In this document: positions 48,184-59,042 of the stretch, in pieces
How the letters are laid out: each line of letters starts with the position of its first letter
How positions within the stretch are numbered: position 1 is the first letter of the stretch
Assembly: GCA_030490835.1 (NCBI GenBank)
Contig: CM059971.1
Span: 76,898,224 to 76,962,223, forward strand
Length of the DNA: 64,000 nt
Source of the DNA: Annona cherimola
Taxonomy: Eukaryota > Streptophyta > Magnoliopsida > Magnoliales > Annonaceae
Direction: 5' to 3'
Position numbers and translations under genes: made by a program
Notes under the pieces: model-generated
What the model was told of the DNA's origin: nothing
Databases searched by the model: none
Seen by the model: only the letters and a program-made list of their open reading frames with translations

Positions 48184-48427
48184 AAAATGGGTTAATGCAT
48201 CCGGTGCACAGTATCGAGATCCAAAATAAGATGGTAAACAGAAATCTCAATGGTATTATGCGTTGGCAGCGTACTTTCCCTCGGATAATAATATAATAAT
48301 AAATACATGTAAAAAATAATTAATGATATCCATCGTATCCATCCAAATAGCCGTCAGCCGGCTCAATCTAAGATAGGCTTTTGATACAGGATCTCGATCT
48401 AGTGCACCTGGTGCATTAACCCATTTT
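48184..48427. mobile_element. MITE with 39-bp TIRs (GGTGCA end type)
   Basis: Left AAAATGGGTTAATGCATCCG and right (inverted) AAAATGGGTTAATGCACCAG, both continuing into GATCGAGATCC-like inner ends; about five mismatches in 39. The interior is not the shared hairpin core. Non-coding. Confidence 0.75.
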
Positions 48428-48975
48428 TTTTCGTTTTTTTTTAAATTTTTTTATACAAGTGTTAATCTAAATATATTTAACATTAAAATTACCTAAAATG
48501 TCACTAATTTTCAAAAATAAAAAATAAATATCTAAAATACTCCAAAAATGGTACAAATTGATATACATGTTAAATACACTTAGATTAATACTTGTATAAA
48601 AAAATTTCAAAATAAAATTAAAAAATGGGTTAAAATGGTTTCAGTGCACCTGGGTGCATTAACCCATTTTTTTCGTTTTTTTAAATTTTTTTTATACAAG
48701 TGTTAATCTAAGTATATTTAATATGTATATCAATTTTTACCATTTTTGAAGTATTTTAGATATTTATTTTTGATTTTTGAAAATCAGTGGCATTTTAGTA
48801 ATTTTAAATTACCTAAAATGCCACTGATTTGCAAAAAATATATATATATATAAAATAATCCAAAATTGGTAAAAATTGATGCACATGTTAAATACACTTA
48901 AATTAGCACTTGTATAAAAAAATTTTTTAAAAAAAATAAAAAGATGGGTTAAAATGGCTTCCGTGGGCCTGGGTG
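48414..48975. mobile_element. Two tandem foldback elements, GGTGCATTAACCC end type with the shared core
   Basis: Each unit has GTGCATTAACCCATTTTTTT at one side and AATGGGTTAAAATGG with AGTGCACCTGGGTGCA (diverged to GTGGGCCTGGGTGCAC in the last copy) at the other. Between them are ACAAGTGTTAATCTAAGTAT, a central CAGTGGCATTTTAGTAATTT palindrome and the inverse arm. Adjacent units share a terminal GGTGCATTAACCC. Confidence 0.7.
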
Positions 48976-49849
48976 CACAAGATTAGAATCCCTTATTCCG
49001 AGCTTACTTTAAAGGTTAAATCAAAATTCAATCCATCTACTGCGTTTAATACTTTTCTTTATAATATAATAAAAATTATGTAATTTATATATCTAGCTTA
49101 AAGCTATTAATTCGGCGCTGCTAGCTAAGTGGGCTAGGATAACTCCGGCGTCCCTCCTCTTGGACGTCTGCAATTTGTTAGGAGTAAAAAACATTTGTTC
49201 TCCAGTATGCAGGTACATATATATAATTGTCCCGTTGAGAGTACGAGTTTTTGTAAGATGTCTTTCAAAATGAAGGTAACGAATGTGTTCAATTTGTAAT
49301 ATCAATGTCATAATATATATAATACAAATTAAAAGCTATTAATTCAGCATCTATACATACTATCTAAAACATTCTTCTTATATAAGTAAATAATTCTACA
49401 GATTATCATAACCTTTTGCTTAATATGCGAATGCATCCCAGTGATTTTCGTACTTTCCTTGTGATTATAAATATTTTTAAAAAGGTATGAATCACTCAAA
49501 CTTTCACTCAAACTTCTGATAGAAATATTTTTAAAATAAACAAAATAAATTTTGATTTCATCATCAAAATGGGTCAAAATAAGAGAACAACATTGAAGAC
49601 TTAAGTGGTGTCCACGAAAAGAAGTATTTTACCATTATCTAAAATTTATTTATATTTTTTAAGAGTTGCTTGCATAAAGGAAATATTTCAACGGTACTAG
49701 CATTAAAAGTTTCAAAATGCTTGGGCGGAGATAATGATGAAGTTAAAATCCCAGAAATCATATGGTTAAGCGTCATCTATTCTACTATGGTACTAAAATA
49801 CAGTTCAATTAGATTCTTGGATGAGTCTTACCTTCTTAATATGTATAAT

Positions 49850-50130
49850 TAATTAGTAAATCAAGAAAACATTTACTTCAATTTTAAATGCGTTAGAATA
49901 TGATATATAGTATTTTATAGAATCTTTTGTTTACATAGAATGATATTTTAAACTGTTTAGATACTAGATATATCATTTTTGAAATTGATATATGAATCAA
50001 ACATTTCTATTATATTGATTTTACATATTTTCTTGATGGTACTATCTACATCTTTGATTTGAATAAAACTTTCTACTTAACTAAAAAAAATAAATTAAAT
50101 AAGTTGATTTTTGATTCATCATCAAGTAGG
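49850..50130. mobile_element. Family-1 MITE fragment
   Basis: TTTTAAACTGTTTAGATACT, ATTTCTATTATATTGATTTT and AATAAATTAAATAAGTTG follow family order. Ends are degraded. Confidence 0.4.
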
Positions 50131-50749
50131 CCAGAAACTAAACTAGGGCGACACATTGTAATTATCGATAAATCAAATACCAAATCTTCAATGATAACAT
50201 TGAAGTAGGGAATCCCAAAAAAAAAAAAAAAGTAACATTGAAGTATATTCCATTTGCAAGTTAAATAAAATCATTGTATTTGTGCTATTTCTTTCAAAAT
50301 ATATGCAAAATTACTAGCTAGCTATTTACTAGAACTATTGCATTTATAGTAACATTCATGGTTAGGAAATTTTGTCAAAGTTGTTGTTAACAGCTGTTAA
50401 TCCAACGTAGATGACTGCATTTTGGATAGGATTAACTGCCATAAAGATGAAAGGCAACGCCTTACCATAAATGCACAAAATTCACTTTCCTATGAGCCAC
50501 CTACAAGCGAATTCTTATCAGTATGCGTGGCTGGGCCCCTTGACCCTTCGTGCTCCAACAGTCATTAGAGTTTCATAAGTAGCAAAGAGTGTGCCTTAAA
50601 TTTGAATATGTTGTGCACTCTAGATTGCATTTTTAAATTAATAACGATTATTTTCCATTCATTTTAACTGTTCATTTGCATTTAAATAAGAGTTATTTGC
50701 TTCACGCAAACAACGCAAGCTAGACGTAAAAAAATAAAATAAAAAAATC

Positions 50750-51118
50750 AGGATAATTTGCAAATATACCAACATAATTTAATCATAATTACAATAATTG
50801 CAAATATAGTTACACCGTCAGGACAACATTATGCCTTCATCGTAGTACTATGACAATGTGATTATATTTGTAAATACATGAAAATTGTATGAATATATTT
50901 GCAAACATAGTGTAGAAAATAATTTACAAGTGTACTCATATAGTTTGTATATAATTGTAATTATACCTATGTTTAATGATAGTATGATAGCTTCACGACA
51001 ACGTGAGTGTATTTGTAATTATTGTTAAACTATGTATGATCATTTATAATTTTCGAAACTAAGTTTGTATATTTGCAACTATGATCAAACTATATAGGCA
51101 TATTTGCAAATTATCCTA
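50750..51118. mobile_element. Foldback element with TTTGCAAATATA repeats, copy 2
   Basis: Left GGATAATTTGCAAATATACC and right TAGGCATATTTGCAAATTAT are inverted. Internal AATTGCAAATATAG and ATTTGTAATTATTGTTAAAC words match the 32.9-kb copy. Confidence 0.6.
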
Positions 51119-51129
51119 AACTTTTTTTA

Positions 51130-52195
51130 CGAACAAAAAAATTTCTTACCGTTTTCCCACTTATGATATAATTTTTTACATATTAACACCCAATGACTTT
51201 TTTACAATTATTACTTATCTTTTAACCGTTGTTTCACATTTTTTTATTTATAGTTATCTTATATATTTATTTTTATTCTCTTTATTTTTATGTGGTATTT
51301 ACTCTTATCGAATGATATCACTTTTTTAATTTTTCAAAATCTTCCAAAATTCTACTACTTTTGTCATTTTTTTAATCAAATTTGATATTTTAACTATTTT
51401 ACAACACTATTTTTTAATTATTACCTGTATTATAATCATTATTTTATATTTTCTTATATAACAACTCTATGTGCTTAATTTACCGTGATTTTCTTTATTT
51501 TATTCCCAATAATTATTATTGTAATATTACATCATTCTTTCATTTTTTCTATAATTTTCTCTCATTTTGTTTCTAGTTTCCAAATGGTCCTTGATTAAGG
51601 TTTCGTTTTTTATATTAATAGAGCTCCATTTGATAATAAGAAAAAAAGTTAACAAAAATTTTCCCACTTTGTACACATGAATGGACCTTAATCAGTGTTC
51701 CATTTTTTATATTATTGAAGCTACATTCGATAGTGAGAAAAAGTAAACAAAAATTTCTGCACTTAGTACACAAATGATGTGATATTTTAATTAACTAACT
51801 ATATATTCTACTTTTTCAATTATCATCTTACATTGAATTTTTTAATATTTTTCTATAATAACAATTGTATCTATTTTACCTTTATTCTCATACTTTTAGA
51901 TGTACTTGGGAAGTGATAAAACTTTTGATGAAAAATTTTTAGTGTAAAAATTTTTCAAATTAAAAAAATGATGTTGATATGATAGGAGTAATGATGAAAA
52001 AGTAAAGAGAATAAAGTTAAAATAAATAAGTTAGATATATAAGTAGTTATATAGAAATGATTGAAAAATAGGGTAATTATATAGAAATGAGTAAAATAGT
52101 AATTAAAAAATATGACAATTATAGAGAGTGAAAAGTTTTATATTGAAAAATTTTAGTTTAACATTTTTTTTTTGTAAATAAACATAACCTTAATC
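51130..52195. repeat. Cluster of Tourist-like MITE fragments
   Basis: Repeated blocks of the type TTATTCTCTTTA.., ATATCAC.. and, in 51890-52195, GATATGATAGGAGTAATGAT with GAATAAAGTTAAAATAAATA correspond to the 38.3-kb reference copy in both orientations. Confidence 0.45.
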
Positions 52196-53140
52196 ATTAC
52201 TTCCATCGCATCACATCACATTACCACTTTTCTAAAAAGAAATTTTAGCAAAAATTTCCTAATTTTTTCTGTCGTTATTGAACGGACTCTAAATAAAAAT
52301 TTAACTATTATGCTACAAAATTTTTATGACTTATTTACAATATTACTTATATTTTATTATAATTTAAGCCTAATTCGTCCAATTTTCATCTTACATATTA
52401 CCTCTAAAGACAAATGCGTTCCAAAATGAGACGGCTTGGACTCAAATTCAACACTTTTACCAACTGGGCTAAGCCAATGTTAGCTATTATATTTTGAATC
52501 TTACGATGGATTTTTTTGATGTGAATCTTATGATGGATAATTAAGTACTAATGAGATGCACATGTGAAAGATGCGGCGTGGCATTGCGGACTTTTGCGTT
52601 GAAAATGGAAATTGGCGACAAAATGTGATCAGCGCACCGCCGTTTTGCTCCCGCAATAGACATACTTACGAGCGTAATATCCGTTTCTTGGAAATCAGAT
52701 ATTGCTTCCATAATTTATGGTTAAGATCCGAGACATTTGGATCCTACAGCCTCAGATCTGCATTGGATCACGGATTCAAACGGGCTGCACGGATGCAGTT
52801 GACCAATTCCCTCCTCCGCACGTCGCCGCCGCCGCCGTCGTCCCCACGGGCGAGTTCGAGTTGGCAGGTGAGGACGGAAGTCCAAACTCGCTCCACCAGA
52901 TGGAGAGAGCTGCAGACCAAGATCTCAGCTCAGCTGCTAACTGCTGGAGCGTTTTTTTTTCATTTTATATTTTCCAAGTTCATGTATTTACGTTTCAGAT
53001 CCTGAAGTTTTTATATTTGCATTTTCAAGTCCCGACGCCGACCCAAGTCACGAACAAAAGCACGTCTCCATTGCGCTCTAACGACCAAAGTGCACTCCTC
53101 TGTACTCGCGTGACCCTTGATTTCACGATAAGATGAAGTG
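52196..53140. other. Relatively GC-rich island of unknown nature (52560-53130)
   Basis: It contains an ATG frame of 144 codons (52571-53005) and another overlapping it, with a GCC/CCG-rich core and a splice-donor-like GGCAG/GTGAGG near 52866. I recognise no domain. It may be a gene relic or captured exon. Confidence 0.25.
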
Positions 53141-53149
53141 ACGTAAAGC

Positions 53150-53340
53150 TATAAATTTAAATATTTTCATAATTTATATATGAATATATATTTTTCAGCT
53201 AATCTGACCATTGACATAAATTGTTTAAATGAAACTTGGTCTCATTGCTAAATAAATAATATTAAATATAACAAATAAAGTGAATTTTCTATAAAATATC
53301 GAAAATGAAAGATACAACTTGATTACATAGAAGTGTAGTG
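53150..53340. mobile_element. Family-1 MITE fragment
   Basis: TAAATGAAACTTGGTCTCAT, TAATATTAAATATAACAAAT and GATTACATAGAAGTG match the right half of family-1 copies. Confidence 0.45.
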
Positions 53341-54430
53341 TATTATTGTCAAATCTCAAGAATTTTTTTTTTACAACTCATGAGAATCTATTTTCCAAAA
53401 ATATTTTTCTCACGTTCAAAAAATAATAATATATTTTTTCTATTTCTCATATTTTTAAAATTTTTATATCATTTTTTTTTTCATTTTCAACACACAAAAA
53501 ATACTTATGTTATCCTACATTCTCGTCTCATCCAAGCAAGAACAAGAGAGAATGTACGTATTCCTCATTGATTATTAATAAGTAGACAAAGAATGACGTC
53601 GGGATAGAAATAAGAACTGAAAAAAACCATAAAACATGTTAAGAACAAACTTAATAACAAAATGCAAACTTACAGGATTCGGAATGTAAATATAAATAGC
53701 TTGAAGTATAAAAATGCAGAGTATGCAAATTTAGGATGTTTCGATTGTAAAATGCCCGGTGCTAGAGCTGGACGCGACTTTTGCTTGCCGAATCAAAAAA
53801 TAAAAAATTTCAACACGGGCGCTGCAGATTTTCAATATGCGGGCCCCACGCCGTCGCAAAAACCGCTACCAGCGGACCAAATGTCATTTTGAGGTTGGAA
53901 GCACGCAGCTGTAAAATTTTTTTTATTCCCACGAATTTTATTTTTGGACGGTTCAGCTCAAACTTCCAACTGCGTACATTCGTGGGTAACAAACTAACAA
54001 TCTAACTTGCGTGAGAATTTGGGAAGATCTAAACCATGACGAATAAGTGACCAACAAAATCCTTCTTTGTTTATAGAAATTTCGAGACCAAATCATAAGA
54101 ACTTCATCCAATTTCGGATCGTTGGCCGATCGATGATTGCATTCAAGTGGCTGGCAGATGCGTAAATCTTCATAAATGACTACCCGGAAATAATATTGTA
54201 TTTGTATGATGGCCGAATAATCCTCGAATTGGTCTGACCCTGACGACGCAAGACTGCAAGAGCACTTTTTTCATTTTTTGGGACGCTCTCGACGCGTCGT
54301 CGACCGAGCATGAAACGACAAACGCCCAAAAGAGCAAGAACGAGTCTACGACCACGACGAGCCGAGCCGAGCCGAGCCGAGCAGAGCGGATCAGATCACC
54401 CGTCGCGACTTGCGACTTGCGAGTCCGTGC
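53341..54430. other. Intergenic; microsatellite (CGAGC)n at 54358-54385
   Basis: No domain is recognised. The pentanucleotide run GAGCC is repeated about five times on the plus strand. Confidence 0.45.
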
Positions 54431-54433
54431 GCT

Positions 54434-54790
54434 TTGACGGTGCACGAAATTGCAGAGAGAGACGAAGCCGGTGCTGCTTTGCGTCACCGACCAGATCAGA
54501 TACAGCTGGGATTCGATACACGGGTGGGCTAAGATTGGGATGGATGAATATTGCATGGCTCTTGGCATATGGGCACGGCGCACCATACGGTTGGAGGCTT
54601 GCAACGGAGTATAGAGGTGAGAAGCTAGCGCGAGTATGAAATTATTAGTTTGACTAGTACAGCTGCTGGAGGTGCATGTGGGGGGAGCTGACCGGGCAAG
54701 GACTCGCTTGATATCAACGCCTTACTCTCGCTCTCACGCGGTTGGACAGAAGACCTCAACCGTCCATTCCCTCCTCGCCCCCATAAAACC
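54434..54790 (+). promoter_or_regulatory. Candidate promoter of the peptide gene: W-box cores and TATA-like box
   Basis: TTGACG (54434-54439) and TTGACT (54650-54655) contain the W-box core bound by WRKY factors. CATAAAAC at 54782-54789 is a TATA-like element ~155 bp before the ATG. Known PIP genes are induced by pathogens and are often WRKY-linked, so the motifs are consistent; two cores in 350 bp can also arise by chance. Confidence 0.35.
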
Positions 54791-54869
54791 CCTTCTCCAC
54801 CCCTCCTCTCTATGCTCACACTCCCATCTTCTGCTCTCCACCCCAACCCCGACAGCTACAAATCTCTCT

Positions 54870-54915
54870 CCCTGCTGCTCCCGCTCCCTCTCCCTCTCCC
54901 TCTCCCTCTCTCTTA
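54870..54915 (+). repeat. (CTCCCT)n pyrimidine-rich leader
   Basis: A CT hexanucleotide run ends about 25 bp before the ATG at 54940. CT-rich tracts are common in plant 5' leaders. Confidence 0.8.
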
Positions 54916-54939
54916 TCAGATAGACTTCTAAACAGATCC

Positions 54940-55212
54940 ATGGCCAAGTTCGTTATGGTTTTTCTCATCCTTGTATCGTTTTCAGTGTGTCTGGACGCAA
55001 GGAAGCTTTTGGGCGTGGAGAATAACGTGCACACTTTGGAGGGTGGGAGTTTGATCTTCAACATCCTTCCAAAGGGAGTAATCACCCCACCATCCGGACC
55101 AGGCCAGAGAGGCCACAGCACAATCGTGGGAGGAAGGCTCTTCTCAGTGCACCCCAAAGCCAATGATCATCGGATCTTAGAGTCGGTTCCAAGCCCAGGA
55201 GTGGGACATTAA
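54940..55212 (+). CDS. Secreted peptide precursor of the PIP/IDA-like type, two motifs
   Basis: A 90-residue intronless protein. Residues 1-20 (MAKFVMVFLILVSFSVCLDA) form a clear secretory signal peptide. A variable stretch follows. Residues 42-60 contain LPKGVITPPSGPGQRGHS, close to the LPKGVPIPPSxPSxRHN motif of IDA/IDL peptides and to the SGP..GH motif of PAMP-induced peptides (PIP). The protein ends in SVPSPGVGH, matching the GxGH terminus of PIPs. The architecture is that of a prePIP/PIPL with two motifs, or an IDL6/7-like precursor with a PIP-type tail. Such peptides are processed in the apoplast and perceived by HAESA/RLK7-class LRR receptor kinases in immunity, stress and cell separation. 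Start choice is firm: the signal peptide begins at this ATG. The family is clear; the exact member is not. Confidence 0.88.
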   Translation: MAKFVMVFLILVSFSVCLDARKLLGVENNVHTLEGGSLIFNILPKGVITPPSGPGQRGHSTIVGGRLFSVHPKANDHRILESVPSPGVGH

Positions 55213-56280
55213 TCATCAGCCAAAAAAAAAGAAAAAAAAATACCCACAATGTATCATCCATCTTTTTGTTTGCTACTAGTGATTTTTAGTAGATCTGCTC
55301 ATCCTTCATGTATTTAATTTCCTCATCAATTCTTTGCATATTTCTATATGCTTATAAAAAATGTACATACAGGAGAACAGCATTCGTTCATTCTTCTTCA
55401 CTATTTTTTAAATTTCATTTGGTGCCGATTGAAAAAAGTCATTGGTCGTGATTAATTTCAAGAAGCCTGTCGTCAAAGATTTCACTGCCGCCAGAGCTTT
55501 TTTGGGTTGTCTTTTCATGCACGAAGATGCGAGTTGCCAGAGGTTGCTCGTGGGGTCATGCAGCTTTTCTGGTGCCAACGTTCAGCCACGACGACCTTGA
55601 CCACTCTCCAATATTCAGACAAGAAATGAGGAAGAAAGGAGGAAGATCTTCAACATCTCATGGAGATCAAAATCTGAGCTTTTTGGGATGTTGATGTGGG
55701 CGGGGATCATTCAAGTTTTTCCGAGGGCAAGTGCAAGAGTATCTGCCTCAGCGATTCAGACTCCGTCTGAAACTAAATCCAAGTGATATGTCACATGAAT
55801 AACGTGAAGCCTGCCAACGTTTGGGCCGTGTTTTCGAGCTGTCTGTACGTAAAGGCCTCTCAATCACGAAAGAAAGTGGGGGAAAAAACGTTGTAGTTGT
55901 GTTTTGTTTTTCATAGTATTGCCAACGGGCGACGTGTGTAAAAATTTCCTATCTTTCATAGTATTTGAGGCTTTCTCATTACGTAGACAAGTATTATGTA
56001 ACATTTCTATGCAATAATTGAACTATTTTTGTTGGTGGCTTAATCAAATTATTGGCCCGACGGGTAATTTGGAAGTGTATGAAATGATTTCATATTATAA
56101 AGTGAATAAATTTAAAATAATGAAAAACGTACAAGAGGTGCATGGGAATCAATCAATCTTCAGGGATTAGAATTTTTCCATATTCCATTCAAATCCGTGC
56201 ATGCTGTCAATCGGGCCAGATTTAAAAAGTTTTAATGATGAGAAAATGTTGTCTCGGCATTATTGTATATATGTGCTAAA
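55213..56280. other. 3' flank of the peptide gene and intergenic sequence
   Basis: No coding domain or repeat end is recognised. 55440-55880 is less AT-rich than average but stops occur in all frames. Confidence 0.45.
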
Positions 56281-56632
56281 AGGCGCTAGTTCAATGTACT
56301 TGGGTGTATTTCATTCATTTTTTTCATTTTTTTATAAATTTTTTTATGAAAATGTTAATTTAAGTGTATTTAATATATATATATATATATATAAATTTTT
56401 ACCATTTTTGAAGATTTTTAGATATTTTTTTCAGATTTTTTTAAAATCAATGACATTTTTTAGTAATTTTGCCATTTATTTTAAAAAATCTGAAAAAAAT
56501 ATTTAAAAATCTTCAAAAATGATAAAAATTTATATACATGTTAAATACACTTAGATTAATAGTTGTGTACAAACTTTCTTAAAAAAAAATGAAAAAAACG
56601 AGTGAAGTACACCCAGGTGCGTTGACCAGCGT
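56281..56632. mobile_element. Foldback MITE, GTACACCCAGGTGC end type with the shared core
   Basis: Left GGCGCTAGTTCAATGTACTT leading to GGGTGTATTTCATTC is inverted at the right as GAGTGAAGTACACCCAGGTG then CGTTGACCAGCG. Inside are AATTTTTACCATTTTTGAAG and its inverse AAAAATGATAAAAATTTAT. Non-coding. Confidence 0.7.
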
Positions 56633-57586
56633 CCAAACTTCTACTTATACCGTGGCATATAAAAATGTATAGAAATTCTATTAACTTCTCAAAAGTTCAA
56701 GAGCCGCTGTGCTAGCTGGATTCTAAGTGATGGATTCCATGAAGAACTTTCCAAAAGAGTACGTACGTGTCTCCACCGCTACATGTGTGCCGTGCATTCC
56801 AAATTTAATTTTCAATTATAGGGACTGATTCTAGATTCTAGATTTCCCATGCCTTTACATGAGGGGAACCCCGGCTCCTCAGTTTCAATTAATTAATTAA
56901 AATACAACTTTTTCTTAGCATTTATATTTTCCTGCTTAGCGGTTTTAAGTAAGTTTGAATTGTATCTTGTGGAAATAGGCCTTTTAAATTATAACACGGT
57001 TAGTTTTAGCCAGTGTTGTAAGAACCGGACCGGACCGGTTCGACCGGCAACCGGTCGAAATCCCGGTTCAATTACCACCGGTTCGGTTCAATAGAGTTAA
57101 ACCGTCTGAACCGTAGAACCGGCGGTCGAACCGTGTTCGACCGGTTCGGACGGCTTCCAAAAAATGAAAACCCTGCTTCACGGCTCTCTCCGTCGGCGCT
57201 GCGGAAGCGCTCCACCCGCTTCCAGCGGCTTCTTGGATGAGCCCGTAGATGACCATGTCCTCAGAGTCATCGGCTTTCAGCGGCAGCTCGGCGCAACTCT
57301 CCATGTGGGAAGACAGCAAACCGCCGTTGCAGAAGGCGGAGGTCGGGGGCCATTGGCGGTCCTGATTGGGAATTGTGGGAGCGGATGCAGGTCGGAGTCT
57401 CCGAGCAAATGGATGCGGATGGACTCGAAGAGATCAAGGTCGGGCTTGCTGCTCTCGAAATGGAACATGTTAATGCACAGGCGATGAAATGGAACGCTGG
57501 TGCAGATGAATATCGGGGTGTTGGAGGAATTGAGAATGGAGCTTGTAGGTTTTGGAGGCGGGGTGGTTTTATAGGGGGAGCGGTAC

Positions 57587-58339
57587 ATGAATGGAGGATT
57601 TGTTTTAGAAAATTTTGGGAGGTGCCGTGAAAGTTCGTTGTTGCAATTCGTAGGAGGGATCGGGCGTGACGGGATCTCAAAGAGATTGAAGGTGTGGGAG
57701 CTGAAAGGAGGTGGGGGGAGTGGGCAGTGGGCGGAGGTGGCGGCGCTGCCGGAGCTGATGTGTCGGAAATTTGGGTCGGTTTGCTACCACAACTACAAGC
57801 ATGTGTATTGCCTGTGGCAAGACGGATCAATCTGCATCTGCTGCTATACATGGCCGAAGATTTTGGTGTATAAGGTAGGGAGGAAGACGTGGCATTGGCT
57901 GCCGAGATGCCCCTTGCTGCCGGAGAAGTGGAGCTGCGGATTCCGGTGGTTTTCCTACTCGCCGGATTTGTATGCTTTGGTATTCGCCCCTTTTATGGCT
58001 CGACCCAAAAAATCGGGGAGAGAAGCCGCCGCTGCCATCGCCTTGATGCCCAACAATCTCTTCTTCTTCACTGCCGATAAAAGCCGCTGCCATCGGCGAC
58101 CCCCTGCTGCCGCAGGTCAAATCGTCTTCCCTTTGTCCGATCGGTATTCGGCGACGAAACTGTGCAACTCCTGCTTCCGGCGACCAGCAGAGCCCCCAAA
58201 TCGGCAACCCCCTGCTGCCGTAGCTGAGCTCATCTTCCCCTCGTCCAATCGGCGTTCGGCAACGACACTGTGCAGCCCATTTTTGGGCGACCAGCAGAAC
58301 ATCGATACCGACATTAGCCCTCCAATTTTTTTTTTTTAA
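57587..58339 (+). pseudogene. Captured 3' part of an F-box/kelch-repeat gene, now a chimeric 250-codon ORF
   Basis: Residues 18-133 of the frame carry FVGGIGRDGISKRLKVWELK, MCRKFGSVCYHNYKHVYC, CCYTWPKILVYKVGRKTWHW and PEKWSCGFRWFS. These are characteristic of the C-terminal kelch half of plant F-box/kelch proteins of the At5g43190 type. There is no F-box: upstream the same frame is closed by TAG within GTTTTATAGGGGG. The homology ends at about LYALV, where relatives terminate. The frame then runs into an unrelated tail, MARPKK followed by two ~40-residue tandem copies (RHRRPPAAAGQIVFPL / NRQPPAAVAELIFPSSNR). It could be expressed as a truncated or chimeric product, but as an F-box protein it is not functional. 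Confidence 0.7.
58085..58300 (+). repeat. Tandem duplication in the captured GC-rich tail
   Basis: Two ~115-120-bp copies share CGGC(G/A)ACCCCCTGCTGCCG, CGTCTTCCC/CATCTTCCCC, a CCGATCGG/CCAATCGG word, TTCGGC(G/A)ACGA and GCGACCAGCAGA. It lies inside the hAT-like element after the kelch part. Confidence 0.75.
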
Positions 58340-59042
58340 AAAAATCAAAACCATGGGCCATCCACCATCTTCTTCTGCCTCACAGAGAGTAAACCGCCAA
58401 AATCTATTATCCAACATGGTTTAAGATGCTCACGCCATTTGCAAAAATAATGTATTTTTTTAGCCCACTTAAACAAGATTTTCTAATTATCATAAAAGTA
58501 CCGAGATAAACAGAAAAAATTCAACAACAAACAACCAATCAATAACCGTTAGGCTTATTACAAATTTAAGCCTTTCAGGTTAGTTAATGTAGTTAATTTT
58601 TTTTAACATTCATATTTTTTCTTTTAAAACTTGTTATTAATTTTTTCCTACATGTTTTGTACTTATATTGTGATTCTTAAAATCTAACATATATATTTAA
58701 AATTTATGAAAATAAAATTTTATCAATATATTTAATTATTTATTTAAAATTTAAAAATAATTTAATGTTTATGACATCATAAATATGTCATGTTGACGTC
58801 ACCGGTTCGAACCGGTTCGCTTAACCGGTCAGACCGGTTCGAACCAGACCAGTAACCTTACCGGTTCAACCACCGGTTCGGTTCTGACAACATTGGTTTT
58901 AGCAACCTATATAATTTAACAATGAAATGGAATTTAGTTGCTAAAAGTAACTTTTAGTCATTATTTTTTTCTTACATTTTTTTATTACAACTTTTAGTCA
59001 TTATTTTTAAGTTCACTGGTACATGTGCAATATCATTGCAAT

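Larger units (their letters stand above)
57011..58895 (+). mobile_element. hAT-like element with captured F-box/kelch sequence (Pack-hAT), 1885 bp
   Basis: The left end is CAGTGTTGTAAGAACCGG; the right end read inversely is CAATGTTGTCAGAACCGA. Identical 8-bp flanks GTTTTAGC lie at 57003-57010 and 58896-58903. A short CA-starting TIR with an 8-bp duplication is the hAT signature. Dense CCGGTT/AACCGG subterminal repeats (57025-57160 and 58800-58880) resemble hAT transposase-binding sites. There is no transposase. The interior 57164-58340 is GC-rich and carries part of an F-box/kelch gene, followed by AT-rich sequence. The sharp termini and exact duplication suggest fairly recent insertion. Confidence 0.85.

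Noticed and set aside
52436..52495. Second tRNA-derived SINE on the minus strand (TTAGCCCAGTTGGTAAAAG)
   Set aside because: A and B box-like words are present but no body, poly(A) tail or duplication could be traced; perhaps a relic.
57267..57851. 194-codon minus-strand ORF in the hAT-like element
   Set aside because: It is the antisense shadow of the captured kelch region; the plus strand carries the recognisable protein motifs.
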